From NCBI RefSeq assembly GCF_000218785.1, contig NZ_AFPO01000012.1:225705-289704 (forward strand): a DNA stretch of 64,000 nucleotides. The letters run 5' to 3'. Position 1 is the first letter of the stretch. Every line of letters begins with the position of its first letter. This document shows, piece after piece, positions 57,269 through 64,000 of the stretch. The notes below the pieces were generated by a model. The model was not told the origin of the DNA. It did not search any database and saw only the letters and a program-made list of their open reading frames with translations. This DNA comes from Idiomarina sp. A28L (GTDB lineage: Bacteria > Pseudomonadota > Gammaproteobacteria > Enterobacterales > Alteromonadaceae). Both the position numbers and the translations under genes were made by a program.

Positions 57269-58102
57269 TCACATCGCCTGTACACGATGTAAACGCCGTT
57301 CGATATCTTGAATCTGTAACGCCATCGATAATTGCCGCGAAAATGAACGCACAATCACCAAATCTGTATCAAGAAATGCACGGTGTTCTTGCGCGCTATC
57401 AGCATATAGCACCGCTACCACTTGATCTTGGTAGCGCACAGGAAAACACAACAATGCTTGTATCGAGTTGTGAATTACACTCGTAGCTTTGGCAATGATA
57501 GGGTTATCGGCAACTGATGAGAGAATAACCGGTTCGCCTGCTGAAATAGCTTGCCGAATAGCCGTGCGGCTACCAGTGAAGCTCTCAGCCGCCATCCATT
57601 CAGGAAAACCAGTGCAGTTACAAATATCACCTTCATCATCGAGGAAGATAACCGCCGCTCTATCACTGGATAAAATGGTGCTTAAGGTTTCAGTAGCCGA
57701 ATTTAACAGATTCGAAAGGGCACTTTCTTGCAGCATTTTTTCTGCCGCCGCCGATAAGTATTTATTTCGCCATTGGCTGAAACTACTTTCTGCGGTGATT
57801 TGCCGATGCTCAACCTGTTCTAGGCGGCATTTAATGCCGCCCAGAATAAGTTCAGCTTTTTGTGCAAGTGCAATAGAACGCACCCGCTGCCCTTCAGAAA
57901 AACAACCGTTTTGGCTATTGTGATCATGCAATTCCCACACCCCATTTTTCGAAGTGATGCGTGCATGAAAACGAGATACTTGCTGCTCATTAATCACAAT
58001 ATCGCATTCTTCAGAACGGCCCAGTAAATATTCTTTACCTTCGAAAAGCACGTGGCTTTGCGCTGGCTGTTCTGGATAAAACAGTTGTAACCTTAGGGGC
58101 AT
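57269..58102 (-). CDS. FHA-GAF signalling protein
   Basis: This 277-residue cytosolic protein has an N-terminal FHA domain, with GRSEECDIVI, SRFHARI and NSQNGCF holding the residues that bind phosphothreonine. Residues ~110-270 are a GAF domain, which binds small molecules or other proteins. It most likely reads threonine phosphorylation by the kinase encoded next in the operon, 94 bases downstream. It lies six bases after the exported-protein gene. Confidence 0.9.
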   Translation of the reverse strand: MPLRLQLFYPEQPAQSHVLFEGKEYLLGRSEECDIVINEQQVSRFHARITSKNGVWELHDHNSQNGCFSEGQRVRSIALAQKAELILGGIKCRLEQVEHRQITAESSFSQWRNKYLSAAAEKMLQESALSNLLNSATETLSTILSSDRAAVIFLDDEGDICNCTGFPEWMAAESFTGSRTAIRQAISAGEPVILSSVADNPIIAKATSVIHNSIQALLCFPVRYQDQVVAVLYADSAQEHRAFLDTDLVIVRSFSRQLSMALQIQDIERRLHRVQAM

Positions 58103-58108
58103 AAGTAA

Positions 58109-58936
58109 CTACCTTAGCAATGTACCTAGAGTGAAGCGAAGTGAGCGCGCTTTGGTGATTAATTCACCCTGCACATTCTCGATATCGCCGCTTGAGCGCC
58201 ATACACCCGGAACTGAATTGCCATGCGCCGATTCAAGTTTACGCAGCACATTGTTCAAATTTGATGCGGCGGCTTGATAACGGCCTTGTTGCACGTGCTC
58301 ATTAATATTCCGAGTAAGCGCTTGTACTTCATTACCAAATTGGTCTTCCATACTAAAAACATGATTATACAGATAATTGGCTAAATCGCGCGCTTTTGCT
58401 GCTGCAACTAAATTCCCATCACGATTATCAACTAATAAGATGAAATCTGAAAAGTGCCCCGTAGAGCCGCGTGCACGCAAACTACCTGCCGCGGTTAACG
58501 TAGTAATATCTTCAAATTCACCGCCTGCGTGTGAACGGAATAAGCGAATGTTATCTGCATACTCGATGCTCTGAGTATAGAGCTCAATTTCAGCTTCACC
58601 AGAAAAACTAAAGCCTTTATCTTTACGCGGCTGCACAGAAATCAGCACCGGAAAACTATCTACTGCCCACATATTAAAGTTATCAGGTAGCCGATTTACA
58701 ATACGGTGATCGTTTGGATCGAGCGCTTGCACTGTGAGGTTAACGTTATCTTCGTTCAAGCCAATGGCCTGTGCGAAGGAAATGGATAATTGCAGATCCA
58801 TTCCATTATCGAGCACTAGATCTGCTGAAATTCGGTTAGCACTATATTCGATTTCGTTTGCACTAGCATTATTTGTAAGCACCGGCTGCACCATTAAAGT
58901 AGCAGCAACGGCAAAACCTATTAGATGTTTAAACAT
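58109..58936 (-). CDS. Exported protein of unknown function, first gene of the signalling operon
   Basis: This 275-residue protein has a signal peptide (KHLIGFAVAATLMVQPVLTNNASA). The mature part is beta-rich for ~170 residues and helical at the end (NEHVQQGRYQAAASNLNNVLRKLESAHG). It may belong to the DUF6689 family, but I am not sure. The ATG at 58936 has AGGAAGG before it; two ATGs further up lack support. Being the first gene of an operon with a membrane kinase whose TPR part is probably periplasmic makes it a candidate partner or ligand of that part. That is inference. Confidence 0.75.
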   Translation of the reverse strand: MFKHLIGFAVAATLMVQPVLTNNASANEIEYSANRISADLVLDNGMDLQLSISFAQAIGLNEDNVNLTVQALDPNDHRIVNRLPDNFNMWAVDSFPVLISVQPRKDKGFSFSGEAEIELYTQSIEYADNIRLFRSHAGGEFEDITTLTAAGSLRARGSTGHFSDFILLVDNRDGNLVAAAKARDLANYLYNHVFSMEDQFGNEVQALTRNINEHVQQGRYQAAASNLNNVLRKLESAHGNSVPGVWRSSGDIENVQGELITKARSLRFTLGTLLR

Positions 58937-59108
58937 GTTTACCTTCCTCATCATCAAGCCAGGAATATCAACTCAAACATCACTTTTCGAATTGCGTTGA
59001 TTATTTCTTGGCGAGCAGAATTTTTATGCGAAGCACCCTGCGCTTCGTGTAAAGATGATGGCAATGGAAGGTAAATCTAGATATAGGGGTTTCCCCTCTA
59101 AATTACAC

Positions 59109-59143
59109 AAAAACCCCGATTTCTAAGGTGAAATCGAGGTTTT
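59109..59143 (-). terminator. Terminator after the methyltransferase gene
   Basis: AAAAACCCCGATTTC and GAAATCGAGGTTTTT pair at 14 of 15 positions around a 5-base loop. It lies beyond the 3' end of the gene at 59177 and ahead of the signalling operon. Runs of A and T on both sides suit both directions. Confidence 0.85.
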
Positions 59144-59176
59144 TAGCAACATTTTAACGCTTTTAGGTATTTACCC

Positions 59177-60169
59177 TTATTTTGCTACGTTAGGCTTTGT
59201 GGCAATAAATTGCCAAGCAAATAGCTGATCGCCGGCATTAAATTCGGCAACTTCTGCACTCGCTTTTGCTTTCTCTGCCGCTTTTACCCACTTTTTAGCA
59301 TTTGCAGCCGTTAACGCAGCTTCACTGTGGTCGATTAAGCGTAGGCGATGATCTTGCAGCATGTTAAACGAAATCATTAAGTACTCAGCCGCTTGCGTGG
59401 CCTTTTCGGTAGTAGTGGCGTAGTTAATCAACTCAAGCACACGGCCAAATATTTCATTTAACCACACGTGCTCTTCGGGTTTATTAAACTTCTCTTTTAA
59501 AGTTTGCATAATCCATTCAGTAGTACGCCGTGAAGCTAAGCAAGCTTGATTCTTTTGCCATTCTTCAAATGTCATCTTTTCCATTTGCATCGCAGCTAAA
59601 CGCAACATTAAATCAGCCTGCAGGAACAAAGGAGTAGTGTTTAAAATATGCTGGAAAATTTCCGCACCTTGCCCCGCTTCTTTAATCAACTGCGATTTTT
59701 TATGCTGCGCAATGGCTACTATTTTGCCACCTGGCTTTAACACCCGTAACGCTTCAGCTAATGCTGCCTCGCTATCGGCATATTCAAAGCCAAACTGGCT
59801 AACAATACAATCAACTGAATTATCTGCAAACGGCAGTTTCAGCATATCGGTTTCAGTATGGAAAGTGATAGCTTCTAGCTGTTTACTAATTTCAGGCTTA
59901 TCTGCCAATGCTTTTACTGGCGTGATTTTAGCAAGATCAACACCATGCACTTGCCACTTTTTGCCATTTTTTTTAGCCCACTCGCTAATCGTTAATGCCG
60001 CCGCACCGTTGCCTGAACCCACATCAACAACAATCGCGTTTTTGCCCAGAAACGCCAAATTTTGAAACCAAAAATTATCTACATCGCGTGCGTAAGTTCG
60101 GCCGATTTCGCCCTCGGAAAAACTGCTCACTGTGCGCGAGAGAAGCCAATGGTTACTCCAATGATTCAT
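59177..60169 (-). CDS. SAM-dependent methyltransferase, class I
   Basis: This 330-residue protein has the SAM-binding motif VVDVGSGNGAAAL (motif I), VHGVDLAKI (motif II), and a UbiE/MenG-like VDCIVSQFGFEYADSEAALAEALRVLKPGGKIVAI segment. A helical C-terminal ~130 residues is not recognised. The substrate is unknown. It is a lone gene with its own terminator; the 290-base spacer before maeB holds nothing I can name. Confidence 0.88.
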   Translation of the reverse strand: MNHWSNHWLLSRTVSSFSEGEIGRTYARDVDNFWFQNLAFLGKNAIVVDVGSGNGAAALTISEWAKKNGKKWQVHGVDLAKITPVKALADKPEISKQLEAITFHTETDMLKLPFADNSVDCIVSQFGFEYADSEAALAEALRVLKPGGKIVAIAQHKKSQLIKEAGQGAEIFQHILNTTPLFLQADLMLRLAAMQMEKMTFEEWQKNQACLASRRTTEWIMQTLKEKFNKPEEHVWLNEIFGRVLELINYATTTEKATQAAEYLMISFNMLQDHRLRLIDHSEAALTAANAKKWVKAAEKAKASAEVAEFNAGDQLFAWQFIATKPNVAK

Positions 60170-60462
60170 AATATTATCTCTTTACCGCTGGTTGTTTTGT
60201 GAAGTTCTAAAATAACGACACTTCAGTATGATTAATGGCAAATACGATACTCGAAATGGGTAAAACACTGAAGCCGTTTCGTGTTCAAACGGCTATAAAT
60301 CAAGGCAAAGCGCGCACAAACTGCAAAGGTAAGATTTGTTTAACGTAGGAAACCCATTACACTTCCAAATAGCAATGTTAGGCTGTAGTAATAATTTAAT
60401 GAAATAGCCCAACTTCAATAGCCTTAACTTCATTCTGATGCAGAAAATGGATTACATAACAC

Positions 60463-61707
60463 ATGAGCGATTTTCGTCAGCAAGCACTTGATTACCATGC
60501 GTTACCTACACCCGGAAAAATTAGTATTGAACTTACCAAGCCCGCTGAAACCGTGCGCGACCTCGCCTTGGCGTATAGCCCCGGTGTAGCAGAGCCGGTG
60601 CGTGCTATTGCGGAAAATCCAGATGATGTTTATCGCTACACGGCAAAAGGTAATTTGGTTGCGGTTATCAGCAATGGCACTGCTATTTTAGGGCTCGGGA
60701 ATTTGGGCCCAGCTGCCTCAAAACCGGTAATGGAAGGCAAGGCTCTATTATTTAAGCGTTTCGCTGGCCTTGATTCGATTGATATTGAAGTTACTCATCG
60801 TACTACTCAAGATTTCATCAACACCGTAGCCAGTATTGCCGGCACTTTTGGTGGTATCAACCTTGAAGATATCAAAGCCCCAGAGTGCTTTGAGATTGAA
60901 CAAGCGTTAATTGAACGCTGTGATATTCCAGTATTTCATGATGATCAACATGGTACCGCTATTGTTACCTCTGCTGGTTTGCTGAACGCTTTAGAGATTC
61001 AAGGCAAAGATATTGCTACCGTACAAATTGTTTGCATGGGCGCCGGTGCTGCTGCTATTGCTTGCATGGAGTTACTCATTAAGTGTGGCGCACAACGCGA
61101 GCACATTTACATGCTTGATTCGAAAGGGGTTATTCATACTCGCCGTTCTGATTTAAATGAATATAAGCAGCTATTTGCCAACAACACCGACAAACGCACC
61201 TTACAAGATGTGATTACCGGAGCTGATGTATTTGTGGGGGTATCAGGGCCAGATTTATTCAGCGCTGAAGATCTTTCACTGATGGCGCCCAACCCTGTGG
61301 TGTTTGCCTGCTCTAACCCCGACCCGGAAATTCACCCTGACATCGCCAATGCCACGCGTGATGATTTAATTATGGCTACGGGCCGCTCGGATTACCCCAA
61401 CCAAGTGAACAACGTGTTGTGCTTCCCGTTTATTTTCCGGGGTGCTTTAGATGTTCGCGCCAGCGCTATTAACGATGAAATGAAGCTTGCCGCCGTAACT
61501 GCCATTCGTGAATTGGCCCAAGAGCCGGTTCCTGAATCAGTGCTGAAAGCTTCGGGTGTTGATAGCCTTTCATTCGGCCGCCAATATATTATTCCAAAAC
61601 CAATGGACCCGCGCCTTTGCAAGCGAATTGCTCGTGCAGTTGCTGAGGCAGCCATTGCAAGCGGAGTAGCGCGCATTGATTTGCCGAAAAATTACATGGC
61701 GGAATAG
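60463..61707 (+). CDS. Malic enzyme, short form
   Basis: This 414-residue enzyme oxidatively decarboxylates malate to pyruvate. It follows the bacterial family ([63 protein letters not shown] for the cofactor, ACSNPDPEI). It ends soon after the malic domain and lacks the phosphotransacetylase-like C-terminus of MaeB. The pyridine nucleotide used cannot be told with confidence. Confidence 0.93.
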   Translation: MSDFRQQALDYHALPTPGKISIELTKPAETVRDLALAYSPGVAEPVRAIAENPDDVYRYTAKGNLVAVISNGTAILGLGNLGPAASKPVMEGKALLFKRFAGLDSIDIEVTHRTTQDFINTVASIAGTFGGINLEDIKAPECFEIEQALIERCDIPVFHDDQHGTAIVTSAGLLNALEIQGKDIATVQIVCMGAGAAAIACMELLIKCGAQREHIYMLDSKGVIHTRRSDLNEYKQLFANNTDKRTLQDVITGADVFVGVSGPDLFSAEDLSLMAPNPVVFACSNPDPEIHPDIANATRDDLIMATGRSDYPNQVNNVLCFPFIFRGALDVRASAINDEMKLAAVTAIRELAQEPVPESVLKASGVDSLSFGRQYIIPKPMDPRLCKRIARAVAEAAIASGVARIDLPKNYMAE

Positions 61708-61806
61708 CAAAAAATGCCAACGCTCTGCTATTTTTAAAGTAGTGTTGGGGCTCATCATCCCAGTTCAATGAATGCTCGCTTTTATCAATACTATTGAGGT
61801 GTGAAC

Positions 61807-62256
61807 ATGAAGATTTCAATACTACGAGTCCTGTTCTTAGGTAGTTCTTTATTTATGCTTGCTGCCTGCCAAAATGCCCCCGGCGATGGTGAGGAAAGTG
61901 CTCGCGTTCAGTTAAAGTATAATCCAAGCATGTTGCGGCCATTCCCCGATGATCAAGGCATGACAATTCGCCACTCTGGGCCCATCGATGTGGAATGGTA
62001 TGATGAAGAATTAGAAAAGGCGCACCGAGCGTTTGTGGCTGGCGGCGAACGTTCAGCAGATAAGCCCGATATCTTATTAGAGGCCGAACGGCACCTGCGC
62101 CGAGCGCTCAGCCAGCCTATTCGCTTTGGCGTAAGCGGCAACCGCTTATGGATAGAGCCTCGCGGCGCTGAAGTAAACTACCGCGATGTAGTACAAGCTT
62201 TTGCCGCCACCGGCTTATTCCGAACAGTGCAAGTGAGCCATTTACGCTACCAGTAA
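61807..62256 (+). CDS. Small lipoprotein of unknown function
   Basis: This 149-residue protein has a lipoprotein signal (LRVLFLGSSLFMLAAC with the lipid Cys). The mature part is charged and unrecognised. I chose the ATG at 61807, with GAGGT six bases further up, over the in-frame GTG at 61801. It has its own terminator and follows the malic enzyme gene by 99 bases. Confidence 0.75.
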   Translation: MKISILRVLFLGSSLFMLAACQNAPGDGEESARVQLKYNPSMLRPFPDDQGMTIRHSGPIDVEWYDEELEKAHRAFVAGGERSADKPDILLEAERHLRRALSQPIRFGVSGNRLWIEPRGAEVNYRDVVQAFAATGLFRTVQVSHLRYQ

Positions 62257-62290
62257 CCCTGGCCTTTGCAAAAACAATTCTATGAAATGA

Positions 62291-62317
62291 AAGCAGCTTC
62301 CTTGAAGCTGCTTTTTT
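62291..62317 (+). terminator. Terminator of the lipoprotein gene
   Basis: AAGCAGCTTC pairs perfectly with GAAGCTGCTT around a 3-base loop and is followed by a T run, 35 bases after the stop. Confidence 0.93.
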
Positions 62318-62527
62318 ATTTAGCCGCACTCTTACAATAAAATTTATCCGTTCAACATATGTGTGCAAGCGCACAGACCAACATCTCTCTAATTACTAAC
62401 CTATATCTAATCAACAATACTAGCGTTTGAGAGAGCACTATATTATGGCTCCCCATTTGAGTGCTGATTTATAGCGCATGGCTCTCCGCCTTACCTGAAT
62501 ATAACTTCGCGACAGCAAGGAATATGT

Positions 62528-63670
62528 ATGGCACACGAACCGCAGAATGATTGGAATCCACTTAACGAAGAGAGCCTGAGAGATCAACGACAGGCCTACG
62601 ACGAAATGCGAGAGCGTTGTCCAGTAGCTCACAGCAAACTTATGGGTTGGTCGTTATTCCGCCATGAGGATATTGCTGCAGTACTTGCCGATCCGCAAAC
62701 CTATAGTAATGTCTCGCAGTTCATGGCCATCCCAAATGGACTAGATCCTCCCGTTCACCAACAATACCGCGAAGCACTTGATAATAACTTCGAAAGTGAA
62801 CAGATGAGTAAGTTAGAGCCACAAGCACGCAAGATTGCTGCAGATATCTTTGAATCAGTGCTGGTAGCCGATGAGGTAGAAATGGTTGCTGCTTTCGCCA
62901 ACCCGTTTACCATGAAAACCTTGTGCGCCCTATTGGGTTGGCCCGAAAATCAATGGCAGTACTTTGACCGCTGGGTACAAGACAGCCTAAAAGCATCGTT
63001 TAATAGCGATTCGGCTGCTGGTAAAAAGCTTGCAAATGATTTTTCCGAACAGGTAAAAAACAATCTGAAGAAGCGGCGCACCTCGCCTAGCGAGCGCGGC
63101 GATGCCACAGATTCTCTGATGAACACTGTAGTAAACAAAGTGCAACTCGACGATGATCAAATTGTGAGTGTGCTTCGAAATTGGGTTGCTGGCCAAGGAA
63201 CCGTTGCAGCCAGCTTGAGCATTCTGTTTATGCATATTGCTCAAAACAAAGCGCTACAAAACCAGTTACGCAGCAATCCAGCACTGATTCCTGCTGCAAT
63301 AGAAGAAATTTTACGGGTTGACGGACCTCTTGTCTTTAATCCACGGACGACTACGAAAGACGTTAAGATCCAGGGCCGGTTGATACCCAAAGGCGAGCAC
63401 ATAGCGTTGATGTGGATTTCGGGTAATCGTGATCCGCGAGCATTTGACCAGGCAAATGTTTTGAACGTAGAACGAAATAATGTGGATACTTTAGTTTGGG
63501 GACAAGGTGCCCACGTTTGTCAGGGTGCTCCTCTGGCTAGGCTTGAGATGCGGGTGGCGATTGAGGAGATGCTGTTGAAAACGAAACTCGTTGAGTTGGG
63601 AAAAAAAGCCCCACGCCGTGCTGTCCATCCAAGCAATGGCCTTAGTGAGCTATATCTGCGATTTAGTTGA
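62528..63670 (+). CDS. Cytochrome P450
   Basis: This 380-residue soluble bacterial P450 has the haem-binding loop GQGAHVCQGAPLA with Cys at 331, the ExxR pair (EEILR) and the PHR-region. In helix I, where the oxygen-activating (A/G)Gx(D/E)T usually lies, it reads AGQGTVAA, so the acidic residue is replaced by glycine. No ferredoxin or reductase gene lies beside it, so electrons must come from elsewhere. The 270-base upstream spacer shows no clear operator. The substrate is unknown. Confidence 0.93.
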   Translation: MAHEPQNDWNPLNEESLRDQRQAYDEMRERCPVAHSKLMGWSLFRHEDIAAVLADPQTYSNVSQFMAIPNGLDPPVHQQYREALDNNFESEQMSKLEPQARKIAADIFESVLVADEVEMVAAFANPFTMKTLCALLGWPENQWQYFDRWVQDSLKASFNSDSAAGKKLANDFSEQVKNNLKKRRTSPSERGDATDSLMNTVVNKVQLDDDQIVSVLRNWVAGQGTVAASLSILFMHIAQNKALQNQLRSNPALIPAAIEEILRVDGPLVFNPRTTTKDVKIQGRLIPKGEHIALMWISGNRDPRAFDQANVLNVERNNVDTLVWGQGAHVCQGAPLARLEMRVAIEEMLLKTKLVELGKKAPRRAVHPSNGLSELYLRFS

Positions 63671-64000
63671 ATATTCGACACCGTGACTAAAAGTTGACGG
63701 GGGGTTGTGTACATTAGTTTCTATGACCAAACTCGACATCTGGATAACCGCGCCGCCCTCGTTATCCCAATCCATTAGTGCCTGGCGCGAGTGTTGGAGT
63801 TCGTTCTCTAATATTGGTGAGTTTAAAGTTAACACTTTTAAAATACTCCCACTAAAACTTCTCAGCGAAAGAAATTTAATCTAGTTTCAAAATGATGATG
63901 GGGCTGTTCGTTAACGCACAGATTCCTACCTGCACCATCAGTAAAATAAATTCATATTAGCTGCGTTATTAAACTCATTACGGTTCTTTATAAATTATTG
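63671..64000. other. Window end, no gene supported
   Basis: The last 330 bases have no frame with a start site and recognisable content. On the minus strand (63650-63835) a short reading has a protein-like run, ENELQHSRQALMDWDNEGGA, but it lacks a ribosome-binding site and crosses the P450 3' end. It may be the remnant of a gene. Confidence 0.5.

Noticed and set aside
63650-63835. Minus-strand frame with ENELQHSRQALMDWDNEGGA
   Set aside because: The composition looks real, but there is no good start, it runs into the 3' end of the P450 gene, and I recognise no family; a remnant at best.

Overview
The window is a chromosomal segment of a gammaproteobacterium with a mid-40s %GC look. Three conserved neighbourhoods (rpmE/priA/argS/ftsN/hslVU, yicC/rph-pyrE and ntrBC-glnA next to a Cpx-type pair) and many small proteins of the Alteromonadales/Vibrionales type suggest an Alteromonadales member, perhaps close to Idiomarinaceae. 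That assignment is inferred from gene content and style only. I see no rRNA, tRNA, CRISPR array, insertion sequence, integrase or replication origin.

Positions 1-10.9 kb form an accessory defence/toxin-antitoxin island ending at yicC. It holds the 3' end of an unidentified gene, an AbiE-type pair (antitoxin and nucleotidyltransferase toxin), a large PLD-nuclease/SF2-helicase/DUF3427 protein, a Fic protein with its own inhibitory helix, an AT-rich membrane protein, a second AbiE pair and a HipBA pair. The first AbiE pair sits between two imperfect 56-bp direct repeats, each made of the overlapping 3' ends of the two flanking genes, so it looks like a discrete insertion. Both AbiE operons carry a similar palindromic operator, and a third, orphan copy lies past the second operon. 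HipBA is preceded by four evenly arranged 12-bp operator-like sites.

Positions 11-24.5 kb are core: yicC divergent from rph-pyrE; an exported cyanophycinase-like protein lacking the nucleophile serine; pldB-trmL; a CpxRA-type two-component system with GTAAA boxes in its promoter region; ntrBC; glnA with a clear sigma-54 promoter and two NtrC sites, one of which coincides with the terminator of the neighbouring dsbA-like lipoprotein gene.

Positions 24.6-33 kb hold typA with a 28-bp tandem repeat across its stop codon, a RelBE-type TA pair, several small conserved proteins (TIGR02450, DUF3081, Pmp3-like, DUF2061), a hemolysin III homologue, an SDR, dtd with yihY, and a GNAT/YiiD fusion. Positions 33-40 kb are a full histidine utilisation locus (hutH, hutU, hutC, hutI, hutG) giving glutamate plus formamide, followed by rraA. 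HutH has Ala-Cys-Gly where the MIO cofactor is normally made from Ala-Ser-Gly.

Positions 40.2-52.6 kb contain a two-gene c-di-GMP operon (an EAL protein with a degenerate GGDEF, then a Cache-type diguanylate cyclase), hslVU, a lipoprotein gene, ftsN, argS, priA and rpmE. Positions 52.6-59 kb are a five-gene signalling operon on the minus strand: an exported protein, an FHA-GAF protein, a membrane Ser/Thr kinase with a large TPR region, a soluble histidine kinase without a sensor domain and a LuxR-type response regulator, with overlapping junctions among the last three. The window ends with a methyltransferase, a short malic enzyme, a small lipoprotein and a lone cytochrome P450.
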